A program made the position numbers and the translations under genes. From the NCBI GenBank assembly GCA_021229015.1, contig CM037783.1:59929746-59993745 (forward strand): a DNA stretch of 64,000 nucleotides, read 5' to 3'. This DNA comes from Solen grandis (taxonomy: Eukaryota; Mollusca; Bivalvia; Adapedonta; Solenidae). The notes beneath the pieces were generated by a model. That model was not told the origin of the DNA. It was given only the letters and a program-made list of their open reading frames with translations, and made no database searches. Below, one piece after another: positions 11,756 through 21,590 of this stretch (position 1 is the first letter of the stretch; each line of letters opens with the position of its first letter).

Positions 11756-13725
11756 ACTGGTGTATCGCATTTGTTAGATGCTCAGCATGTTGCTCATCAT
11801 TTAAGTGTAGTTCAATGGTTGGCCCATCGTCGGATACTCACGGGTGCCTATTTAATTTTACTTCATGTCAGCTATGTATGGAGGGCAAAGGATAAATCCC
11901 TCGTGGGTTTTCGATGCTAAATTGGTGTAGTATCGATCATGGTACATGTTTTTGGCATGATATCACCATAAGACATCAAGTTTCGTCTGTCTTGTCACAG
12001 GACTCTGATATTCATTTTAAAAAAAAAGAAAGAAAGAAAAAAAAAAACTTAAAAAATTCTATATAGAGAGGTCGATTTTCTAAAAGGACACTTTTTGGTC
12101 TGAATATCAGGGTCCTGTGGTCTCACGTAGACATTATGACTGAAATACTGTTGGTTGAGCAGTAACCCACAGAAAAAACATTTACAACATGTTTTGCGTA
12201 CATCTTGTGTTCTAGTTATACTTGTTTATTTTAGCTATTAATAAAGTTTTTAATGTCTTTAAAAAAGATTCAAATGAGTTTTACACAAACAAAATACCAA
12301 TACACAACAGGTTCCTTCAGAATGTTACAGACTTTACACAAAAGGGTTAACAATGATCTACACTAATTATTCAGAAGAAAACAGTGCGTAATATTCAGCA
12401 TGCACATGCACATTTCAACCTTCAAAAGATATTTAAAGGGATCTTTTCTACTAGTGTCATACTATCAATGAAGTAAAAAGAGTAAATCTACCGGGTATAC
12501 AACATTTTTCTTTTGTTAATTCCACTATTTTGGTCAGGTACAGATAGTGTCACTGCCTTTTATCATTCCAGGCGCGAAGTAGAAGTTTAGTGTTTATTTT
12601 CACATTGTTCTTAGAGTTTCAAACTATTTTCTTTTGGAAATAATCAGATGAGTGAGAGGTGAGTTTGTTTCGGGTGTTTCTATTTCTATGAATTAATGAT
12701 ACCTTTAAGTTTAAGACATGGTGTAATGTCATCATCAACGACTCAAATAAACCGCCGTGTAAACTATGAAAATCAATGCTATCTACCTAACTTTTGTAAA
12801 TACATGTACACATCTAAAAATAGATTCGAGTACACAATGAACATGCCTTTATGTGTTGATGTATATAATGAGTTGATACACACATAATGTTTGAAAAATA
12901 TGCGATGCTTTCGTGAAGCTATTAAAATACATATCTTGAATCATTTATCCACGGTGTGTAACGCTTCTTTTTAGTATTTAAATATAAAAAAGAATTAAAT
13001 TATGAGAATCATACTTACGTAAATATTTATAAGAAAGCATGTAAGTCATGGAAAATAATTTGGTTAAATATCAACAGCGCAATCGGCAAAATACTTTAGT
13101 ATCCGTGTACTTTGATCATTTGATGAAACGGTGTATAGTCAAAAAAAAGCTTCTGCTGTTTCGACCGTTTTGTCATCGATTACCATGTTTCTATGATCTT
13201 ACATAAGTTAAATATGTCGAAATATTCAGAGAAACATTTAAAATACAATGATAATGCTTACACAATAAAAGATGAGCGAAAATAAAATCGTTAAAATACA
13301 TCTATATCATCTTCCTAAACCGGTGAAGATAAAAGGCATAAAGCCGTTACGCGTCTCTGCTCATATTTTATTGAACTTCATATTGGTCGCATGCTTCGAC
13401 AGACAAGAAATATTTACAGAATAAAGATTTATCATTTAGGTATACATATGGAAAATGTCTTGTTTGTCGAAGCATGAGGCCACATTAAATTTATCGTATC
13501 AAAAGATGACATCAGCTAATATTTCGTATAAAACGCGTGTAAATTACGGTTCAATGGATTTCAACAGGTATTTTCAAGCAAATATTTTGTTCAACCTGAC
13601 AAATGATAAATACTGATTATATCCGTTTTCGGTGATTTAAGGTTTGTTGCGTATGTTAAAGATTGAAAAAGACTTCTGAAATGCATTTTATTTTTTCCGA
13701 AAGGTTTAGGCCATTTTTACCACTT
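11756..13725. other. No recognisable feature
   Basis: AT-rich sequence with no long ORF. I see an A-rich microsatellite with GAAA units at about 12,019-12,050. A 63-codon ORF at 12,696-12,887 is not recognised and is probably chance. Confidence 0.6.
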
Positions 13726-13788
13726 GGACTAAGACCACAATTAATTTTACTCTATGTTCTATATAAGCATATATGCAAATGACAATTT

Positions 13789-15000
13789 CACCAAAATCCT
13801 AATAAAAATATCAACATTTAAGCAAAAAAAAACTTTCATCAACACAATGAGAGGTGACATGGCTGCACATTTAAAAACTGGCCATATTCCACAGAGCAAA
13901 GGCTTAAAACTGACTGACTCTTCATCTATGGACACCTACATGATACATACTGACTGCAGCAGAGAGGCCTTTGAGACTGAGGGTCAATCCGTAAGGCCAA
14001 GAAAGTCCACTCCTAAAACAGCACAGGCGCCTTTGGCTAACATGAGCCCACATCTAGGCCTCTCATCAGAAACAGCAGAATGCAGCATTAACTTTGGGCA
14101 TAAGACTTGTGGAGGGTGAGATGACTTCCATGGGCTATGATGATGTATGTTAAGGTCATAATCAAGAGTCAATCAGCTGTGATCAGCCTAATTTATGGGT
14201 GGGAAGGAGAAAAAAGCATCTCCTGCCTTGAAATGCACTAACTGCAACTACATCTCACATTAAATCACACCCAAAACAAGCTGTATCATAAGGTTCAAAC
14301 TCCTTACCATGTGTCAAACACCCCAGCATGATCATGGACTGGCAGAAGGGTCAAATGATGCATAAATGGGTGACTGGCGATGCTGGTACATATTAGCTAA
14401 AATGGAAATTTTGACCTCCAGCTAAGAGCAGCAAGCAGAAAGCAGCTGATAGAATAGACATGGCTATCCAGGACCTGAATGAGAAACGGCTGCCAATCCA
14501 ATGCACAGAGTATCATAAAATATAAATCATTAAAGGAGACAACAGATAAAAAGCAAACTAGATCAAAAATCATCAATAAGGGGAGATAACCATTCCTATG
14601 TACCAGAAATAATTTCATGAGTTATCTCCCTTTTGCTAAATGATATATAAAATAGCAAATTTAAGTTCTTAACAACACAGTAAAGTGATGAATTCTGTTG
14701 AACTGCATTCCTAGAGCAAAAATTAATGCTTTTTAATAAATGGAAGCTCTTGCTTGTCCTTTATTTGAATATTATTGTTTTCATAAGTGCCTGTAAATAA
14801 GATGCTGGAATGTGTCACTGAGTTTTACATTATGGCAGTGAATGAGCCTTTTAATTGCAGTCTCCAGTTCACATGATGAAGAAAAATTATGTACACATTT
14901 GTCTACACCATGAAAACTAACCACTTTTATTAAAGCGACACTATTCTGTCTTAAAAATATAGTGTATTTGAGTTTTTTGTTTTGATTCTTTTTCAGAGAG
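13789..15000. repeat. Dispersed segment, copy A (pairs with 38,171-39,365)
   Basis: Similar over its length to 38,171-39,365 but with many differences. On the plus strand a 121-codon ORF (13,754-14,119) overlaps it. Residues around D-C-S-R-E-A-F-E-T-E and R-K-S-T-P-K-T-A-Q-A-P are preserved in the other copy, which has stops elsewhere. A second plus-strand stretch (14,428-14,520) encodes K-Q-K-A-A-D-R-I and is also partly preserved. This may be a decayed gene or a repeat; I do not recognise a family. Confidence 0.45.
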
Positions 15001-15041
15001 AGAAAGAGAGAGAGGGGTGTTGGGGGGGGGGGGGGGAGAGG

Positions 15042-15082
<41 letters not shown>

Positions 15083-15083
15083 G
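15001..15083. repeat. GA microsatellite with internal G run
   Basis: (GA)n interrupted by about a dozen consecutive Gs. The related segment at 39,350-39,381 has a shorter version of the same tract. Confidence 0.9.
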
Positions 15084-15232
15084 AGTATATACATATAAGC
15101 ATGAAAACACTACAAACACATGGTCCCCCAAAGACAGCACAATCCCTTAAACAAAGAATCACATAACCAAAAAAATAAATAAAATAAATAAATAAATAAG
15201 AAGAAAGAAAATTTGCCAAATACTTACAATAG

Positions 15233-15426
15233 CTGTCACGGCATTCATGATAGCCATCATGAGCTAAGCATCTCCCCTTATTAATGCAAATCTGCTGTCT
15301 CATGTTCATATCATGGGGCTCAAGTCTAAAGTGTTCCACATTTATGCAGAGTAACTCATGGCACAGATGCGGAACATTACAATTATGCTTTTCAAGCAGA
15401 ATTCTATGATTCATACTGTGTCGCAA
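15233..15426 (-). other. Possible captured exon, cysteine-rich
   Basis: The minus-strand reading frame gives a Cys/His-rich stretch (C-N-V-P-H-L-C-H-E-L-L-C, then C-I-N-K-G-R-C and C-R-D-S-Y-C). It is followed directly by a consensus splice donor GTAAGT (plus-strand about 15,227-15,232). It lies inside the composite TIR element, beyond the part shared with 38-39 kb. I do not recognise a domain. A chance ORF is possible. Confidence 0.2.
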
Positions 15427-15902
15427 TATGTCAACTTGGATAGTATGCTAAACTGCATCTGAAAAATGGTCCTTGAGGAGTGTCTGGTTTGTGGAACCTG
15501 ACTTACCATGGCAGTTTTCTCATTTTGGATATTTTTTTCTACTAGTAAAATGGAATATTTAACTCCCATTTGTCCCATTCTGCTGTTTCATACCAAACTG
15601 AGGCATGATTTTTTTTATTATTTTGAACCCTGCTGTTGTCATGGCTATTATAAACATGTATCTTTCAAACCGAAAGTAGATTCTGAAATTTTTTTAGTAA
15701 GATGGGAAAAAATTATATATTTTTATATATATTATATTATATTATATAAAGAATATTAAATATTTTCTTAAACAAACATAGTAACACATTTATATCTTTA
15801 TAAGCAATAACTGTGCCAAATTTCAAGTAAAAAACATGCATAATAAAAAAGTTATTAATAATGAAAGTAGGTCACCCCCCTCTCAATAACCAGCCTATAT
15901 CA
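15427..15902. other. AT-rich interior of the composite element, no feature
   Basis: Low-complexity TA/TTTA tracts, especially 15,700-15,760. The 83-codon ORF at 15,508-15,759 runs through these tracts and is not credible as a gene. Confidence 0.6.
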
Positions 15903-16365
15903 GGACTAAGACCACAATTAATTTTACTCTATGTTCTATATAAGCATATATGCAAATGACAATTTCTGTAAGGGAAATTGACATCCAAACTTACCCTCAT
16001 TAGATAGATCTATTCAAGAGAAATAATTCTGTACATTTTAAACATGGGGTCACCCGACTACTTTTTGACCTATTTAAGCTTAAATAACATACGTATGAAT
16101 TTAGTGCACCGGTCGGCCATTTCACACCAATTTTCTCAAAATTTCCCCTCTCAGTAATGCTCAAATTTTAAGGTTGTGGTGCAATAAGGCCTCTAAATTG
16201 GGCATTTTATGACTATTTTAACTGTGTTCTATAGAATTTGATCCTTTATTGCATGTCTTTCAGTCAAAAACTCACCTTAATTCAGCATTAAATAGGGTCA
16301 CTATTTTCTGTGTAGGCACATCCGGATACAGGGTAACCAAGGGCAGGTAATTGTGGTCTTAGTCC
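15903..16365. mobile_element. MITE with 18-bp perfect terminal inverted repeats
   Basis: GGACTAAGACCACAATTA at 15,903-15,920 is mirrored exactly at 16,348-16,365. The 463-bp body has no ORF. A second, diverged copy with the same termini lies at 37,250-37,668. Target-site duplication not resolved, so the superfamily is unassigned. Confidence 0.8.
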
Positions 16366-19034
16366 TAGTGAACATAGACCTTTTGATCTGCATGCAACAG
16401 TTGGCGTAATAGTGCAGTGAGTAAAGTAGTCAGTCTGTTCCCTGTCAAAAGGTATTTTTACATTTGTTTAAATACTTTTTGCAATATAAGACATTTATAT
16501 TTTTGTTATAGTGAAAATCATTAATTCAGCTATATTAAATAACTGTGTATAAATGAGAAAAAAAAGAGAGATTGTTGCTTTAGATTCGCGCCCACATATT
16601 CATATAATCTTAGAAACTGTAGGCAGGAGAAATGGTGAAAGTAAGAGTGGCGATATGTTAATTGTTAGCAGTCTATTGAGACAAATGATGTGTTGATCTT
16701 CTTTTGACGACCGTGTTCAAGCAAGATTAAAGTGGGTTTATAACATTAGGTCAGTTGGCATCGCTTGAAAATTTGATCCTCGCCTATCAAATTTACTTTG
16801 ATAAAAAAGAAATGCGACATCAGAAAATTAATAACTCTGTTCTCTCAGCGCTTTGATTAATGTAACTTCAGTTTCGAAAATACAATATCTTTACATAATT
16901 ATGACAGTCTTTTGATTTAAAGTTCTTTTTTCCTTAATCGTTTTGTTCTTTAAACTCTTTTTAAAGGAAGAATTGTTGTGACTGCAAATTCTTCAATACA
17001 ATTTAATAGATAAAGTAGCATTGTGATGAATTGTAAATTATAGCTACAGAATGAAATAATTAAATGACTTGAATTAATTAAAAACGATCTCTCACAGCAG
17101 GGCCTTTCTATAGTATTATGAGACCATGCTCACCTTCTCACGGACAGAAACTAAGACCCCCCACCCCGTGTATATAGCAGACTTCTGAGTCTATTCAAAA
17201 TTAGATGGCAGGATATCGCAATAGTGCGTATTAAATTTTCATTTTAAAATTTAAAAAATAAGTATGATAAAATAATCATTAAAAAAAACATCTTATCAAT
17301 ATCTCTCATTGGTTTAAAAAACATGTCAACCTCAGGAGCTTAGTAAAAATTTCTAATATCATTTATATGTATCACAGTTCATAATCACATGTCACATTCA
17401 TTTACAAATGGACAAATTCTGTGTTCTTCTGCTTACCATTCGAATCGACCTGTTTCTATGCACAGTGAATCGACACCTGAGCGGAATTTGCTTAAATCTG
17501 ACATGTGTTTCGCTGTCATAATGGTTATGCCATATCTTATACCCACATCAATGCACGAAAACATTCTGGTACCCAAAATAGAACATAATTAATAAATGGT
17601 CAGACCATTGAGTCAAAGAGTTATATATATATACTACGAGATTACCTAGATGTTTTCCAATATGAAACCCTTTTTGTGGGGTGGTGAAAAAAAATGGGGT
17701 GTTTATATCACCTCACTTTTTCTCGACCCGATTTTCATGCAGTATTTACAGTATTCAAGCCATCAAGTACAAAATTGAAACATTTAGGTTTCACATGGAA
17801 ACCATATATATGCGCTCGTAGCATTGATCTCCCTTTATACCGACCACTCACAGTCCAGTTTATACTTGCGCGCGGAATATATATCGCCCCGTAATTTTTA
17901 CCTGTAAATACATAAAACCCCATTTTTCGTGAATACTTATGTTATCGTAAAAGTCATCTTGGGTCAAGTAAATCCCCATGGATACAAGGATTTATAAATA
18001 CAGCGCTATTTAATGAAGTGAACGTTTCCTTGAGAATAAATATTATAGTTTAACATACCATACTATTATTGAAAGGACTGCGTGTTTAGTAAAATATTTA
18101 CAGAATAAAAGATTTATTTTCTGCGCATATACATTTAACCCCTCAATTCGGTATAATTATCTATGTAATGTTTGATTATCATTAGATTATGTACTCAGTT
18201 CCAATATCAGATATGACAAATATTTCACGTACAATGTAATCGAACATCACTCAATATTATACAACAGTCACTGTGTTTATTTCATGTCTTCTCATAATGT
18301 GCCTATATAAACTGTATTTTGTTTTACGCTGATTAGCTAATTCGTTCAATTGTGATTATAAACACTGTACTTTTTTACAATAGAAGACATATGTTCGTAT
18401 ACAAAGCCAATAGATATTCGATTAATGTATATCAAGGAGGCAGATGCATGGGTGTAAGAAAGTAAGTAAATGACCAAATATCTGATACTGATACAACAGT
18501 AAATAATTACATGCATAGTTATCTAAAAGTTTTATCAGCTCACGTGCATTTATCCGAATTTAATTGAAATTTTCATGCCACAGCTTTAGACTCACGTGAA
18601 ACAGTAAATTGTGTACAGTTTCAAGGATGCATTCAGTAATGCGCATTCATGCAAAACCTAGTTAAGTGTTGCTGTGGAATATGTTTCGCCACTCGTGAAA
18701 ATATCACTTTTTATGTTCACTCAGAGAAATTATTAATCGATCTTACACCAAAACAAACTTTTTTTTTTATTTATTGCTCTAAAGGCCAAAAATTAGCTGT
18801 GCTATTCAAAAAATTGTCAAAACTGACGGTATTACCTCGCGTGCGTGATTTTTTTTATGACGTCATTTCTTGCGTAAAACCCAGCACAAATAACGCTACG
18901 ATCATTTTATAACGTAGTGTCGAAAATTTTTTTATGAAAATGGTAATATTCACTGTTCTTAGCAGAGAAATTACCATTTTCAATTCACTGATATTTCCCT
19001 ATAATCCACCGAAAAGCATTAAATAAAATATATA

Positions 19035-20164
19035 CGAGGGCTGATTAGAAAATTCGCGGAATTCTCCTCTCAAGAATTTATTTCTTCATCAAATCACATG
19101 AAAACTCGTATACAAGTATTAAAACTTATATTCTCTTTCATTATCAGGTAGTTGAAAAAATATTAAATACTGTTAAATGCTGTTATTTCACATATTCTGA
19201 ATTCATTAATCAGGCTAGCGCTTAGTCAAATTTAAAGCAAATTTGGTGCGAATGCAACTGTCGTTAGCGTGACATTTCGACGTCATTTCTGGGAAATTGG
19301 AAGACGTTGTGTTGGACGGTTATTTCGCAGCAGACTGTTCTAGCCATGGCTTCAAAAACGGCGCATGACGTCAACAGATGACATTGAGATGCGTGCAGTT
19401 GTCAAATTTTGTGATTGACTCAAACTTTTTCTTATAAAGGCACTTAAACAAATTAAAATGTTAGATATATTACCAACCTATGGAAAAAACATTTATCTAC
19501 AATTGGTACAAGCAGTTTAGGCATGGTAGAACCTCAGTGTTTGATGACGAAAGACCAGGGGTCGTATTCATAAAGCTCCTTAGTTTTTAAGGAAAAAAAT
19601 CCTTAACTGGAATAAATCTCCTTAGGTGTTTTATATATAAGACTTAAGGAAATTCTTAATACCTAAGGGAAATCTATGTGATTTTAAGGAAAATCTTAGA
19701 GACTAAGGGAAATTTGTTCCTAAGGAGCTTTATGAATATGGCCCCAGGTCGGCCGACATCGACAGTCACTGTTGGAAACACAGCGTTAGTGAAGGAACTG
19801 TTAGATAATGACAGACGGTTTATGGTGCAAGGTATTGCAGAGCAACTATCTCTTTCGTATTACACAGTACAACGTATTCTTAAGACGAGAGGTGGTGATT
19901 ACGTTGAGAAAGTTAACCGGACACTAGACTTTGACGTTAAAGTAACGTCAGCGTGACCCAACGTTGACGTCTGCGTGCTTCAAGTACTACATAGTACTGT
20001 TATTCAATGTTTCATGCAAGCTTTATTGTTCAATGTATCTAAATAATATTTGAGCTCTATGTCAGTCCTGAGTATACGTATCTCGTGATGTTTTTGTTTT
20101 TTTTCCTTTCCTTATCCAGGTTTCAGTAATAAAGCAATTCCGCGAACTTATCAATCTACCCTCG
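19035..20164 (+). mobile_element. Decayed mariner-type transposon, internally deleted
   Basis: Terminal inverted repeats of about 31 bp start CGAGGGCTGATTAGAAAATT at the left and CGAGGGTAGATTGATAAGTT (reverse complement) at the right, flanked by TA on both sides. The plus strand contains remnants of a mariner transposase N-terminal HTH region: E-M-R-A-V-V-K-F-C near 19,390, then R-P-T-S-T-V-T and Q-G-I-A-E-Q-L-S-L-S-Y-Y-T-V-Q-R-I after 19,746. The frame is broken by stops and by a nested MITE, and the catalytic DDD region is absent. Without the MITE only about 0.94 kb remains, versus about 1.3 kb for a full mariner. Non-autonomous. Confidence 0.85.
19560..19743. mobile_element. 184-bp MITE nested in the mariner
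   Basis: Ends GGTCGTATTCATAAAGCTCC and, reverse-complemented from the right, GGCCATATTCATAAAGCTCC. CCAGG flanks both sides (19,555-19,559 and 19,744-19,748) although an empty mariner site would have it once, so the likely target duplication is CCAGG (3-5 bp depending on where the element is cut). Internally it is rich in CTTAAGG/CCTTAAG palindromic pieces. The 92-codon ORF at 19,678-19,956 is a chimera of MITE and mariner, not a gene. Confidence 0.85.
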
Positions 20165-20323
20165 TATATTCCAAAAAAAAATGGTTGTCATTAGTATGAC
20201 TTTCAAATGATATCATATTATTACAATGATATTAATGTATCTGATTTCATTCTGTTTAGAAATTATGTCCAATATAATTGCTTGATATACTATATCTATC
20301 TACTTTAGTATTTCATTTTAATG

Positions 20324-20533
20324 TGTCATATAGCGACGTCCAGCTAATTACAGGTGGAAGAAGACCCCGAATGCACGGAGGCATACGGGTAGAATCACCG
20401 ACCTACCGCAAGCCATCCGGAAGGCTTCCTCGCATGAAAATCCGAATGACCCTGCCAGGATTCGAACCAACGCGATGAGGGGCTGAGTGAGTGTTAAAGT
20501 CACCGACTTTTCCCTCTCGGCCCCGGAGGCCCC
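20324..20533 (-). mobile_element. SINE family A, tail-truncated
   Basis: Identical in layout to the complete SINE at 63,069-63,328, including unusual shared bases (GGTGGAAGAAGACCCCG, CATACGGGTAG). It lacks the tail and the left target duplication. The right target half GGAGACAGGATCA follows at 20,534. The truncation marks the breakpoint of the 6.06-kb difference between the copies. Confidence 0.85.
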
Positions 20534-20547
20534 GGAGACAGGATCAC

Positions 20548-21120
20548 TGATTTATAATCGAATCATGAATAGGTTAACGTAAGTATATCGTCCTCCTAAT
20601 GCTCATCATCAGCGGTAACAGGATCGTGTGAAGGGTCAGGAAATTAAGAACAAGATGTTTTATTTATTGTCCGCACAATATTTTGAGAAAAATAAGCCTA
20701 GGTTTGTGAATCTTAGTAGAGACAGTGCGCATGGTCAGCTGATGATCCCTTTTAAATTTAATGGTCATTAGGTCAAAGGTCAAGATCAAAGTGACACTTA
20801 GTGTAAAATACTTGTCCGATCAATAACTTGAGAAGGAATAAGTCTAGGTTAGGGACATTGCCCTTTGCCAGTAAATGACCCCTATTATTTTAAAAGTCAT
20901 AAGGTCAAAGGTAAAGATGTCTTAATGACATTTAATATAAAATCCTTTTTAGATTGATAACTTGAGAGGGAATAAGCCTAGGTCTGTGACACTTGGTAGG
21001 GACATTCCCAATGGCCTGTAGATTATTTTGAGGTCATAATATCAAAGCTCAAGGTCGCAATGACACAAAGGTCATTAGAGCAGAAAACCCTATCGTTTGT
21101 TCGGGACAAACGAAATTTAG
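20548..21120 (+). mobile_element. GGTCA-rich minisatellite ending in a Helitron-like 3' terminus
   Basis: Three units share AATAAGCCTAGGT-like starts (about 20,691, 20,837, 20,971) and GGTCAAAGGTCAAG-like cores. The block ends with the hairpin CGTTTGT-TCGGG-ACAAACG (21,094-21,112) followed by AAATTTAG. This matches the hairpin plus AAGTCTAG end at 31,096-31,122 in layout, consistent with a Helitron-type 3' end. Its partner is 63,343-63,888, which lacks about 23 bp near 21,050. Confidence 0.6.
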
Positions 21121-21590
21121 TTTTTTCTTATATATGTTGAAAATTTAATGGCAGATACTTCAGATACTGAAAATTCAAGTTCGATTATGGCTGATATCGG
21201 CCAATTAGGTCAGGTGTTATGCCCATTTTAATATAATAAAGTGCCATATTTTATTTGTTTACACTCTAGCATCTTCATTTCTTAAGCAATCATCTTCAAA
21301 CTTTATTACAATGTTTACAACTATAATCTCTCAGTCGAATTCGATTATGGCTTATACCGGCCTAAAGGGTCAGGAGTTATGCCCCTTTTAATATAAAACA
21401 TGCCATAGTTGATATTGTTTACAATCTAGCATCTTCATTTCTTAAGTAATCATCTTCAATCTTTATTACAAAGTTTATGACCATTATCTCTTAGTCGAGT
21501 TCGATTATTGCTGAAATTGGCCTATTAAGTCAGGAGTTATGCCTCTTTTAATATAAAAAATGCCATATTTTACTTTGTAATAAAAGACTG
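21121..21590 (+). repeat. About three units of the 160-bp tandem repeat
   Basis: TCGATTATGGCTGATATCGG-type starts at about 21,182, 21,341 and 21,500, with ACACTCTAGCATCTTCATTT-type centres. Same unit as at 24.7-25.2 kb, 35.4-36.5 kb and 63,952 onward. Confidence 0.75.

Larger units (their letters stand above)
13726..16365. mobile_element. Composite TIR element with a possible captured host segment
   Basis: The left end GGACTAAGACCACAATTA (13,726-13,743) is the exact reverse complement of the right end at 16,348-16,365. The first 63 bp (13,726-13,788) are identical to the first 63 bp of the complete MITE at 15,903. After that the sequence switches to a non-MITE segment also found at 38,171-39,365. 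So one MITE terminus is joined to about 2.1 kb of foreign DNA followed by a full MITE, a Pack-type arrangement. I could not find a clear target-site duplication (left flank CACTT, right flank TAGTG). Confidence 0.6.
10270..16378. mobile_element. 6.1-kb segment present only in duplication copy 1
   Basis: Flanks at 10,269 and 16,379 are adjacent in copy 2 (about 53,117-53,130, with 13 bp between), where an intact repeat R spans the site. The segment holds a three-unit minisatellite, a diverged SINE, a featureless stretch (11,756-13,725) and the composite TIR element ending at 16,365. Just inside the left edge, GGCCTAAGCCCAGAACTTA (10,276-10,294) resembles the GGACTAAGACCACAATTA terminus at the right edge. 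The whole segment may therefore have moved as one unit, but this is weak. No transposase ORF is visible. Confidence 0.7.
16379..20323. repeat. Large collinear duplication, copy 1, right block (pairs with about 53,130-57,057)
   Basis: Resumes at the tRNA-like half of repeat R (TTGGCGTAATAGTGCAGTGA) and stays collinear with copy 2 through the mariner to TTTCATTTTAATG (ending 20,323 and 57,057). Short ORFs at 17,389, 17,694 and 18,649 (plus) and 17,735 (minus) are unrecognised. The 87-codon ORF at 18,649 is not kept in copy 2, so I do not call it. Confidence 0.9.

Noticed and set aside
14781..15426. Minus-strand ORFs of 119 and 161 codons as a gene
   Set aside because: Most of their length is translated GA microsatellite; only the flanking 15,233-15,426 part has any coding look, kept as a weak call.
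17735..17923. 62-codon minus-strand ORF identical in both copies
   Set aside because: Identity over under 200 bp is expected between such similar copies; no domain, no splice or start context.
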